Positions 56,871 through 64,000 of a stretch of 64,000 nt of DNA are shown here, piece by piece. Under the pieces are notes generated by a model. That model searched no databases. It was given only the letters and a program-made list of their open reading frames with translations, and was not told where the DNA came from. The DNA is from Methylohalobius crimeensis 10Ki. Lineage in GTDB: Bacteria > Pseudomonadota > Gammaproteobacteria > Methylococcales > Methylothermaceae. Numbering within the stretch: the stretch's first letter is position 1; every line of letters begins with the position of its first letter. The stretch spans positions 610,690 to 674,689 of the forward strand of contig NZ_ATXB01000002.1 in NCBI RefSeq assembly GCF_000421465.1, written 5' to 3'. The translations under genes and the position numbers were made by a program.

Positions 56871-58910
56871 TCAGCGGGATCCATCGGCCGTTTTCGCATC
56901 GTGCAGGCGTCGGTGCGCCGCGGCGCGCGTGAAGGCGCGCTTGGCCTTTGCGTTCCGGTATACCGCCAGGGCGAGTACCGGGAAGTATTTCGGGTAGTGG
57001 TGGTACTTTAGGTAGAAGGCGTTGGGAAAGCCGGTGCCGGTGAATTCGTTCTCGCACCACAGACCGTCCTCCTCCTGGTTGCGGATCAACCAATCGGCGG
57101 CCCGGCGGACGGGGTCGCCGGCGGCGCGGCCGCAGCTGATCAGGCCCATCAGCCCCCACGCAGTCTGGGCGGCGGTCGGGGCACAGGTCTCGCCCTCGTG
57201 GCCCGGCAGGTACGACGCGCACGACTCGCCGAAGCCACCGTCGTCCTGCTGGTAACGCTCGAGCCAATCGCCGGCGGCGCGCATGGCGGGGTCGTCGGGG
57301 CCAACCCCGAGCGCCGCCAAACCCCGGACGACCGACCAGGTGCCGTAGACGTAATTCACGCCCCACCGACCCCACCAGCTGCCGTCTGGCTCCTGCTCGC
57401 GGCGGACGTAGGCCTCGGCGCGCTGCACGACCGGATCCGAACGCGAGGCCCCCAGCACACCGAGCATCTCGAGAATTCGGCCCGTCACGTCGACGGTGCT
57501 CGGGTCGAGCATGTTCTTCTCGTCGTTGTAGAGGATCTCGTTGAAGCGTTCGTCGTTGACCTCGAGCTCGAAAGCGCCCCAGCCGCCGTCGCCGTTCTGG
57601 AGGCCCAGCAACCACCGGCGGGCGAGGTCCAGGGCAGCGCGGCGGGCGCCCTCGGACTCGGGGCTTCCGTTCGTGAGCGCCATCATGACGACCGCGCTGT
57701 CATCGGTATCGGGGTAGAAGTCGTTGTAGAACTGGAACGCCCAGCCGCCGGCCGGGACGTCCTTCGCCTTGACCGCCCAGTCACCCTCACGCTGAATCTG
57801 CATCGAAGTGAGCCAGTCGCAAGCGCGCGCCACGGGGTCGGTGTCGGGTCGGACACCCGCCTCCACGAGGGCCAGCACGCTCCAGGCGGTGTCCCACACC
57901 GGCGAGACGCAAGGCGCGACGTGCGTCTCGTCGCGGACTTCATCGGGCCACTCGAACCGCTCCAGCGCCTGCATGCCCCGCAGAAACGGGTCGGCGTCCA
58001 CATCCATGCCCATCACGTACAAGGCCAGCAGGGAGTTGGCGATCGCCGGGAAGATTCCGCCCCAGTCGCCCGAATCGTCCTGATGGTCGAGGATCCACCG
58101 CTTGGCCCTGGCGAGGGCGCGCTCGCGGAGGGGATTGATCCCGCGTCGCTCGCACCACTTGAGGACCTTGTCCGCCTTGACGAAGAAGTGGGCCCTCGAC
58201 ACGCCGCGGATGTCCTCGGCGCCTTCGTAGAGGACGTCGGGGTCGACGGGCGCCGGATACAGCTCGGAGATCCCTCGCCCCTCGGAGACGGGGACGACCT
58301 TCTTGTAGTCGGTCAGCACCGCGAGCGGAACGGTGCACACGCGCGACCAGTAGGACAGCTCGTAGATGTTGAACCGGCTCACACGCGGCACGAACATCAA
58401 CTGGACCGGGAGGCTGGGACAAGCGACCCAGTCCAGCTCACCCAACAGGGCCAGCTGATAGCGGGTCAGCACGCGCGTGCGCGTCGGGCCGCCGTGGGCG
58501 CGTATGAACTTGCGTGCCTTGGCCATGTGCGGCGCGTCGGCGGGGTCGCCAAGGAGCTTCAGCGCCGTGTACGACTCGGTCGTGACCGAGATGCATCCAG
58601 GCGCGTCGTAGTGGATCGCCCACGTGCCGTCGGGCCGCTGCATCCGGCGGATCCAGTTGGCCAGTCGGCGCGCCTTGTCCTGATACTCGGGCCGCTCGAG
58701 CAAGCCCGTGTAGTGGAGGAGGAAAATATACTGCGCGTCGAGCGTCTGGTTCGCCTCGACTTCGCCGTTCCACCAGCCCTCTTCGTGCTGTAGGGCGAGC
58801 AGCGCGTCGGTCGCCTCGGCGAGCGCCCGATCGAGCTCGGTCTCGGCGCCGACATGAGCAGCGGCTCGGCTGACGGCGCTAGAGCGGGCGGCGGTGCCAG
58901 ACTGGTGCAT
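56871..58910 (-). CDS. shc: Squalene-hopene cyclase
   Basis: 679 aa from the ATG at 58908-58910, which has AAAGGA six bases upstream; ATGs at 58928 and 58943 are alternatives. The catalytic DxDD is 'YPDTDDSAVVMMAL'. Repeated QW motifs are visible ('QRPDGTWAIHY', 'QNGDGGWGAFE', 'QEPDGSWWGRWG', 'QDDGGFGES', 'QEEDGLWCENE'). It folds squalene into hopene for hopanoid membranes. The third codon positions look much richer in G and C than in neighbouring genes (for example runs of gcg, cgg, gac), which suggests acquisition from a high-GC donor. Confidence 0.93.
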   Translation of the reverse strand: MHQSGTAARSSAVSRAAAHVGAETELDRALAEATDALLALQHEEGWWNGEVEANQTLDAQYIFLLHYTGLLERPEYQDKARRLANWIRRMQRPDGTWAIHYDAPGCISVTTESYTALKLLGDPADAPHMAKARKFIRAHGGPTRTRVLTRYQLALLGELDWVACPSLPVQLMFVPRVSRFNIYELSYWSRVCTVPLAVLTDYKKVVPVSEGRGISELYPAPVDPDVLYEGAEDIRGVSRAHFFVKADKVLKWCERRGINPLRERALARAKRWILDHQDDSGDWGGIFPAIANSLLALYVMGMDVDADPFLRGMQALERFEWPDEVRDETHVAPCVSPVWDTAWSVLALVEAGVRPDTDPVARACDWLTSMQIQREGDWAVKAKDVPAGGWAFQFYNDFYPDTDDSAVVMMALTNGSPESEGARRAALDLARRWLLGLQNGDGGWGAFELEVNDERFNEILYNDEKNMLDPSTVDVTGRILEMLGVLGASRSDPVVQRAEAYVRREQEPDGSWWGRWGVNYVYGTWSVVRGLAALGVGPDDPAMRAAGDWLERYQQDDGGFGESCASYLPGHEGETCAPTAAQTAWGLMGLISCGRAAGDPVRRAADWLIRNQEEDGLWCENEFTGTGFPNAFYLKYHHYPKYFPVLALAVYRNAKAKRAFTRAAAHRRLHDAKTADGSR

Positions 58911-59346
58911 GCGGGTCCTTTTGTTTTCCATTCGGTGGAGCATTCGGCCACCCTAGTGGTGGCACGGTATGCAATGATATCCAAACGCGCGTACTCCGCT
59001 CAAGCCGAATGTTCTTGGACGGTTGGACAAATTCGATTCTACCGGGCGGCATGAGCGGCCCGGGGTCGTGCGGAGTACCGAGTTCAGCAGTTCCAATAGT
59101 CTAGCCGCGGGGCCGGTGGACAGATTGGTTCCATCGATCCCGGATTTTTGACGTGGAACTGCTCGAAATCAGATAAAAAAGTCAGTAGGACGTTTTTCTG
59201 TTGCATTTCTTGCACCGCGCAATGGTAGAACAGCTTAACGGCATTGTTGCGAAGAGGCCTGAGTCCTGCCACAGATAAGCGTCCAGAATAGCTTTCAGCA
59301 AGCCAGCCACAGCGAGAGACCTAATGCGTTGATAGGGTTCCCAAGT
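58911..59346. other. No gene supported upstream of shc
   Basis: 436 bp. Only short chance frames. A small inverted repeat GCCACC/GGTGGC occurs near 58950-58966. No clear promoter. Confidence 0.45.
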
Positions 59347-59856
59347 TCATTTGGGGATCAGAGGTGCTGTCGGCTCGATACCCTCGACGCTCACTTCCGG
59401 ATCGTGTTTCTTGATTAAGGCTTCATACTTTTCAACCTCATCCTTGGGTACGTCCGCCATCAGGAGTATCTTGCCCTCGTCAATGGCGGACTCGAAGGAT
59501 TTCAACCGAGAACTGGGAAAGGCTGCGCCCGCTAACCCGGTCAACAGTCCGCCAATGCCCGCTCCCCACAGTCCGATCAATAGCACCAGACCGCCGCCGA
59601 CGACGATTCCGCTGGGCGGAAAAGCCAGGGCCGTCAGGCCCAACAGCAGCCCGGCGGTACCCCCCAGTTCAATCCCTCGTTGATAGGCGGCCAGGAAATC
59701 GTCTGACTCGGGACCGGCGTCGGGCAGGTCCTCCATATCGACACCGTATTTGGCGATTGCGTAGATATGTTTCTCGGGTATGCCGTTGGCCTTGAGATCC
59801 TCCACTACCTTGCGGGCGTGGTCCACATCGGGTGATAGAAAACAAAGTCTTTTCAT
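59347..59856 (-). CDS. Gly-rich membrane-associated protein of unknown function
   Basis: A protein of 169 aa. The N-terminus 'MKRLCFLSPDVDHARKVVED' to 'IPEKHIYAIAKYG' resembles a DUF1269/general-stress type alpha-beta domain. Two hydrophobic Gly-rich segments follow ('GGTAGLLLGLTALAFPPSGI', 'VGGGLVLLIGLWGAGIGGLL'). The C-terminus returns to a soluble fold ('GKILLMADVPKDEVEKYEAL'). Probably a stress protein; function unknown. A tiny membrane protein gene lies 17 bp upstream. Confidence 0.65.
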   Translation of the reverse strand: MKRLCFLSPDVDHARKVVEDLKANGIPEKHIYAIAKYGVDMEDLPDAGPESDDFLAAYQRGIELGGTAGLLLGLTALAFPPSGIVVGGGLVLLIGLWGAGIGGLLTGLAGAAFPSSRLKSFESAIDEGKILLMADVPKDEVEKYEALIKKHDPEVSVEGIEPTAPLIPK

Positions 59857-59873
59857 GGTGATCCCCCGTAAAC

Positions 59874-59975
59874 TCAGACAACGTAATTGGCGATCAGGAT
59901 ACTGATAATGATCAAGGCGATAAGCGTACCAGCGATGATCAATGCGTTGCGCAATGCGGCACCTTCCTTTCTCAT
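59874..59975 (-). CDS. 33-aa single-span membrane protein
   Basis: ATG at 59973-59975, stop at 59874-59876. Sequence starts 'MRKEGAALRNALIIAG' and then a membrane span 'TLIALIIISILIANYVV' to the end. Basic N-terminus and a hydrophobic C-terminus fit a small inner-membrane protein. The ribosome site is weak (GGGGTAA). It probably shares a transcript with the 169-aa gene. Confidence 0.5.
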   Translation of the reverse strand: MRKEGAALRNALIIAGTLIALIIISILIANYVV

Positions 59976-60237
59976 TTTTCGTTACCCCATCTTTTTAACG
60001 TTAAATCATGTTGTCATTGCCGAGATTCCCAGAACCATTCGGCTCGCACGGGTGCTCGTTTTGCGCCCTGCGCGATCGGTTCGATCGAAATCCGCCTCCG
60101 ACCCGTCTGGAGGCTCGCGAGCAGGAGCAATTCGAGGGGGGGTATGGCGGGTTCACCGATGGAGAGAAATTCCAACGCCAGTTCTCCATCCCTCGCAATA
60201 AAACGGTACTCCCAGCGAATCCGTTTAGCAAGGCTTT

Positions 60238-60295
60238 TACCCAACGCGCCGTAAAGCCTCGTCATTCATGGCGAGGATATAAGGCGCGTTGGGTA
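60238..60295. repeat. Long stem-loop, IS200/IS605-end-like
   Basis: TACCCAACGCGCC (60238-60250) pairs with GGCGCGTTGGGTA (60283-60295). Inside, CCTCG (60257-60261) pairs with CGAGG (60272-60276) around a ten-base loop. Such nested hairpins with a 'cgaggat' tail resemble the ends of IS200/IS605 elements. The 450 bp between 59976 and 60425 hold no supported gene. Confidence 0.5.
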
Positions 60296-60425
60296 CCTCC
60301 CTCGCTCCTTTCAGCGAACCACGGAACACTTCATCTATTAAGCAACCTCCATACCTGAAAAATAATAAGGAAATTGGCGCAGCATCTTCCATCGAAACTC
60401 CATCGTTCCGGGAAGAGGACAACAA

Positions 60426-60890
60426 TTACATTTGCGACTGTAAATAATTCTGCAGTCCCACTTTATCGATCAATTCCAGTTGCGTTTCCAACCAATCGAT
60501 ATGATCTTCCTCGCTTTCCAGAATATCTTCGAAAATTTCCCGCGAGATGTAGTCGCCGACGTTTTCGCAATAGGCAATGGCTTCCTTGAGCAGCGGGACC
60601 GCCTGCTGTTCGAGTTTGAGATCGCAGTCGAGCATTTCCTGGGGATTTTCGCCGATCAGCAATTTACCCAGATCCTGCAGGTTGGGCAGCCCTTCCAGGA
60701 ACAGGATGCGTTCGATGAGGCGGTCGGCGTGCTTCATCTCATCGACGGATTCGTGGTACTCCTTCTCGTTCAGCTTCTCAAAGCCCCAGTTTTTATACAT
60801 CCGGGCATGAAGAAAATACTGATTGATGGCGGTCAGTTCGTTGGTCAGAGCTTTGTTCAAATACTCGATGACTTTTTGATCCCCTTTCAT
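60426..60890 (-). CDS. bfr: Bacterioferritin
   Basis: A protein of 154 aa. The ferroxidase ligands are Glu18 ('[18 protein letters not shown]'), Glu51 and His54 ('[17 protein letters not shown]') and later Glu/His ('[11 protein letters not shown]'). Met52 in 'DEMKHAD' is the haem ligand. It stores iron as 24-mers. It lies 21 bp after the bfd gene, the usual pairing. Confidence 0.95.
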   Translation of the reverse strand: MKGDQKVIEYLNKALTNELTAINQYFLHARMYKNWGFEKLNEKEYHESVDEMKHADRLIERILFLEGLPNLQDLGKLLIGENPQEMLDCDLKLEQQAVPLLKEAIAYCENVGDYISREIFEDILESEEDHIDWLETQLELIDKVGLQNYLQSQM

Positions 60891-60911
60891 AGATGCCCTC
60901 GCTTCAATTGC

Positions 60912-61127
60912 TTAGAGATTTTGCCGGCAAAGCGTTTCCGGCTCCACGGACGGTTGTGTGACGCGCTGCAGCGTTTCGCTGAAGATCTCCCGGATATGTC
61001 GATTGCACCTGCCGCAATCCTTCCCCACCCCCAAACACTGGGTCAACTGCTTGCGGGTACAGACACCTTTGCCGATGGCATCGCGAATCTGCCCGTCGGT
61101 TACCGCTTTACAGACACATACATACAT
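60912..61127 (-). CDS. bfd: Bacterioferritin-associated ferredoxin
   Basis: A protein of 71 aa from the ATG at 61125-61127 (AGAGG upstream). The four cysteines 'MYVCVCKAVTDGQIRDAI' and 'CLGVGKDCGRCNRHI' bind the [2Fe-2S] cluster. Bfd reduces iron in Bfr to release it. The operon with bfr supports this. A candidate Fur site lies 37 bp upstream. Confidence 0.93.
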   Translation of the reverse strand: MYVCVCKAVTDGQIRDAIGKGVCTRKQLTQCLGVGKDCGRCNRHIREIFSETLQRVTQPSVEPETLCRQNL

Positions 61128-61163
61128 GGAAAAGACCTCTATGACAACAGGGATCATTCACAT

Positions 61164-61187
61164 GCAAATAATAACAAATCTCATTTG
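61164..61187 (-). promoter_or_regulatory. Candidate Fur box upstream of bfd
   Basis: On the minus strand AAATGAGATTTGTTATTATT has the A/T-rich, AATGA/TTATT pattern of Fur sites, though the dyad is imperfect. bfd is a classic Fur target. Confidence 0.4.
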
Positions 61188-61344
61188 AATTACCAATAGT
61201 TAAAAGCGGAACCCCTGCATCGCCCTCTATCGTCTTCGGTTTTGTCGGGTTTGCGACAATTATTCCTTTCCCGGCCTCGTGCCTCATTCGACACCGATCG
61301 AGCGCTCCATCGGCTCGATTCCCGGGTCGGGATGGCAACAGAAT

Positions 61345-63906
61345 CTAAGCATGACTGGTTCCTTTCCGGGATCGGGTTGCCTCCATCAAGCCATTATAGA
61401 AATCTCGGTTCGACAATAGCTCGATGGGTTCCGATTCCACCCGCCAAATATCCCGGCAATATTCCCGTATCGTGCGATCGGAGGAAAAATAGCCGCTGCG
61501 CGCGGTATTCAAGATCGACATACGCGTCCAGTGTTCCTTGTCCCGCCAGACCTCGCCCACGTGGTACTGGCAATCGAGATAGGACTGAAAATCCGCCAGC
61601 ACCAGGAATGGATCGTGGTACATCAGGTTGCCCACCAGGGGTTGAAAGAGTTCGCGATCCCCGCGGGAAAAACTGCCGCCTGCGATCAGGTCGATGACGG
61701 CTTTGAGTTCCGGGTTGGCGGCGTAGATGTCGTAAGGATGGTATCCCTGACTTTGCCGCTGTTGGACTTCTTCTTCGGTCATGCCGAACAGGAAAAAATT
61801 TTCCGAACCCACCCGGTCCCGGATTTCCACGTTCGCCCCGTCCAGGGTGCCGATGGTGAGGGCGCCGTTCATGCAGAATTTCATATTGCTGGTGCCGGAG
61901 GCCTCTTTGCCGGCGGTGGATATTTGCTCCGACAAGTCCGCCGCGGGATAGACGCGCTGTGCGTTGGTGACGTTGAAGTTGGGCAGGAAGACCACCTTGA
62001 TGCGATCGCGCACCTGCGGGTCGCGATTGACCACTTCCCCCACCGCGAGAATCAGTCGAATGATCAGCTTGGCCATGTAGTAGCCGGGCGCGGCCTTGCC
62101 GCCGAAAACGAAGGTGCGCGGGGGCATATCCAGATTCGGATCATTCTTCAAGCGCAGGTAGAGCGCGATGATGTGGAGGAGGTTGAGATGTTGGCGCTTG
62201 TATTCGTGAAACCGCTTGACCTGAACGTCGAACATTCCTTGCGGATCGACGGTGATGCCGGTTTGACGCCGCAGCCAGGTGGCGAATTCCTCCTTCACCG
62301 CCCGCTTGATGAAGCGCCAATCGCGTCGGAAAGCGGCATCCTCGGCGAACGGCTCGAGGGTGCGCAAGGTTTCCAGATCGCGCACCCAGTCTTCCCCGAC
62401 CACGTTGTTCAATAAAGCGCTGAGCCGAGGATTGGCCAACATCAGCCAGCGGCGGGGGGTCGCGCCGTTGGTTTCATTGCAAATTTTGTCGGGTTCGAGG
62501 GCATGGAAATCGGCCAACACGTGTTGTTTGAGCAAGTCCGTATGCAGCGCCGACACGCCGTTGATGGCGTAGCTCCCGACGCAGGCCAGGTGGGCCATCC
62601 GCACCGATCGCTCGCCGGCTTCGTTGATGAGCGACATACGCGCCACCCGTTCATGATCGCCGACGAAGCGTATCCGTACTCGGTCCAGAAAGCGCAGATT
62701 GATCTCGTAAATGATCTCCAAATGCCGCGGCAGGATGCGGGCGAACAATGCCACCGGCCATTCTTCCAGTGCCTCGGGCAATAGGGTGTGGTTGGTGTAG
62801 GCGAAGGTCTTGCGCGTCACCTCCCAGGCTTCTTCCCACTCCAGCGTCTGTTCGTCGACCAACAGCCGCATCAATTCCGCCACCCCGATCGCCGGATGGG
62901 TGTCGTTGAGCTGGACCGTGAATTTCTCGTGGAAGCGGCTCAAGGGGATTTCCTGAACGCGCATGATGCGCAGCATATCCTGCAAGGAGCAGGAGACGAA
63001 GAAGTATTGCTGCTGCAAGCGCAGTTCCTTGCCCTGAATTTTCTCATCGTTGGGATAAAGGACCTTGGTGAGGTTCTCCGACATCACCTTGAGATTGACC
63101 GCGCCCCAATAGTCGCCGCGGTCGAAGGCGCCGAAGTCGAACGCCTCCACCGCCTCGGCGCTCCACAGACGGAGGGTATTGGCGGTGTTGTTGCGGTAGC
63201 CCAGGATGGGGGTGTCGTAAGGGGTTCCGATCACCGACCAACCGGGATACCACCTTGCCCGGTGCCGGCCGTACTGATCGCTGTAATGCTGCACCTCGCC
63301 GCCGAATTTGACTTCCACCTTCCAGTCGGGGCGATGAAGTTCCCAAGGATTGCCGTAATGCAGCCACTTGTCGGTGAATTCGACTTGCCGGCCGTCCCGA
63401 ATGTCCTGGGCGAAAATGCCGAACTCGTAACGGATGCCGTAACCGAGGGTGGGAATCTCCAGGGTCGCCATGGAATCGAGAAAACACGCCGCCAGCCGTC
63501 CGAGGCCGCCATTGCCCAAGCCCGGTTCGGGTTCTTGGCCCATGATTTCCTCGAAACTCAAACCCAGTTCGCGCACCGCCTGTCGGACTTGGTCGTAGAT
63601 CCCCAGGTTCACCAGATTGTTGCCCAAATGCGGTCCGAGTAGAAATTCCGCCGACAGATAGGCCACCGTGCGCGACCACTTGAGGGTATAGGTTTCGGCC
63701 GTGCTGACCCAACGGTGCAGCAAGCGATTGCGGACGGTGTAGGCAAGCGCCTGGTAATAATCGTAGGGGGTGGCCAGGATGGGGAATTTGCCTTGCAGAT
63801 AAAAAAGATTATCCAGAAAGTCCCGTTTGATGGCTTCCTTTCCGAGGCCCGTTCGGTCGTGCTCCACTCCCTGCTGGGCAATGACCGGGTTTGGGTAATT
63901 CGACAT
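61345..63906 (-). CDS. glgP: Glycogen/maltodextrin phosphorylase
   Basis: 853 aa from the ATG at 63904-63906; a GTG at 63933 is in frame. It has 'EPEPGLGNGGLGRLAACFLD', 'QLNDTHPAIGVAELMRLLVD', and the PLP-binding motif 'EASGTSNMKFCMNGALTIGT' with Lys in 'SNMKF'. It splits glycogen with phosphate to glucose-1-phosphate. Length matches the family. It lies as a single gene. The galU end at the other edge of the window belongs to the same sugar-nucleotide economy. Confidence 0.95.
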   Translation of the reverse strand: MSNYPNPVIAQQGVEHDRTGLGKEAIKRDFLDNLFYLQGKFPILATPYDYYQALAYTVRNRLLHRWVSTAETYTLKWSRTVAYLSAEFLLGPHLGNNLVNLGIYDQVRQAVRELGLSFEEIMGQEPEPGLGNGGLGRLAACFLDSMATLEIPTLGYGIRYEFGIFAQDIRDGRQVEFTDKWLHYGNPWELHRPDWKVEVKFGGEVQHYSDQYGRHRARWYPGWSVIGTPYDTPILGYRNNTANTLRLWSAEAVEAFDFGAFDRGDYWGAVNLKVMSENLTKVLYPNDEKIQGKELRLQQQYFFVSCSLQDMLRIMRVQEIPLSRFHEKFTVQLNDTHPAIGVAELMRLLVDEQTLEWEEAWEVTRKTFAYTNHTLLPEALEEWPVALFARILPRHLEIIYEINLRFLDRVRIRFVGDHERVARMSLINEAGERSVRMAHLACVGSYAINGVSALHTDLLKQHVLADFHALEPDKICNETNGATPRRWLMLANPRLSALLNNVVGEDWVRDLETLRTLEPFAEDAAFRRDWRFIKRAVKEEFATWLRRQTGITVDPQGMFDVQVKRFHEYKRQHLNLLHIIALYLRLKNDPNLDMPPRTFVFGGKAAPGYYMAKLIIRLILAVGEVVNRDPQVRDRIKVVFLPNFNVTNAQRVYPAADLSEQISTAGKEASGTSNMKFCMNGALTIGTLDGANVEIRDRVGSENFFLFGMTEEEVQQRQSQGYHPYDIYAANPELKAVIDLIAGGSFSRGDRELFQPLVGNLMYHDPFLVLADFQSYLDCQYHVGEVWRDKEHWTRMSILNTARSGYFSSDRTIREYCRDIWRVESEPIELLSNRDFYNGLMEATRSRKGTSHA

Positions 63907-64000
63907 GGATGACCTATTTAAAAAATGATGCACTCATAATGAATTTGCAAGGATCATTCCGAATCCCGGAAAAAGCCGGGAACAAACTTGATTTCCGAGC

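Noticed and set aside
57198-58793. A 531-codon open frame on the plus strand
   Set aside because: Antisense to shc in GC-rich sequence; composition is Val/Gly/Arg/Asp-biased without domain patterns.
59084-59272. A 62-codon minus-strand frame
   Set aside because: No start signal, no recognised domain, in a region with several random short frames.
60014-60425. Short overlapping frames on both strands before bfr
   Set aside because: They overlap the stem-loop and lack ribosome sites; none resembles a known protein clearly.

Overview
The window reads as a chromosome segment of a moderately GC-rich gammaproteobacterium. ZipA, SMC, LigA, YciB, BolA, QueF, a B12-dependent ribonucleotide reductase, squalene-hopene cyclase and Bfr/Bfd fit that class. 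Several copper-handling loci (a Cu P-type ATPase operon, an OprC-like copper receptor, and what looks like a CorA/CorB-type surface protein and di-heme peroxidase) make a methanotroph of the Methylococcales the most likely source. That placement is inference; no methane monooxygenase or rRNA gene is present. No tRNA, rRNA or CRISPR array was seen.

Layout. 1-2 kb: the 3' end of galU, an amidase, and a remnant in which the start of a long ExbB/TtpC-type gene is fused to the last codons of a TonB-dependent receptor, surrounded by REP-like palindromes. 2.1-3.3 kb: an IS110 element with a long 5' non-coding end. 3.3-9.5 kb: a leftward copper operon (metal-binding zinc-finger-like protein, Met/His-rich membrane protein, HMA-like protein, Cu ATPase, DUF3450 protein), a small membrane protein, a near-perfect palindrome and a divergent TauE/SafE-cupredoxin protein. 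9.7-13.7 kb: hpf, class II RNR, DUF2333 and TIGR04073-type genes. 14-22.8 kb: a two-domain multicopper oxidase plus a cupredoxin/beta-propeller protein, divergent from a SufR-like regulator that is followed by an EmrAB-type tripartite efflux operon; one promoter-linked motif precedes both transcription units. 22.8-34.6 kb: ordinary housekeeping genes (queF, smc, zipA, ligA, a diguanylate cyclase, the yciB-yciI-bolA-ppi operon and others).

34.6-47.1 kb is the most interesting region. On the minus strand it can be read as one ancestral copper-acquisition locus: secreted CorA-like protein, di-heme peroxidase, OprC-like TonB receptor, and a second secreted protein with the same C-terminal module. 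It has been broken by three independent IS insertions: an IS630 inside the CorA-like signal peptide, an IS4-family element inside the peroxidase gene, and a second copy of that element between the two genes, itself split by another IS4-family element. Removing the IS630 restores a clean signal peptide, so the damage is recent enough to reconstruct.

47.6-54.6 kb is an accessory scrap-yard: a CxxC zinc-ribbon gene, two pieces of a phage terminase (GpA type), an IS1634 element, a PDZ fragment, a 74-bp MITE-like element, an AbiJ-type N-terminal protein, a Fic protein, an IS21 remnant, a BRO antirepressor and a broken higBA. 54.6-64 kb: D-lactate dehydrogenase, a DAHP synthase, a notably GC-rich squalene-hopene cyclase, small membrane proteins, an IS605-end-like hairpin, bfr/bfd with a likely Fur site, and glycogen phosphorylase.
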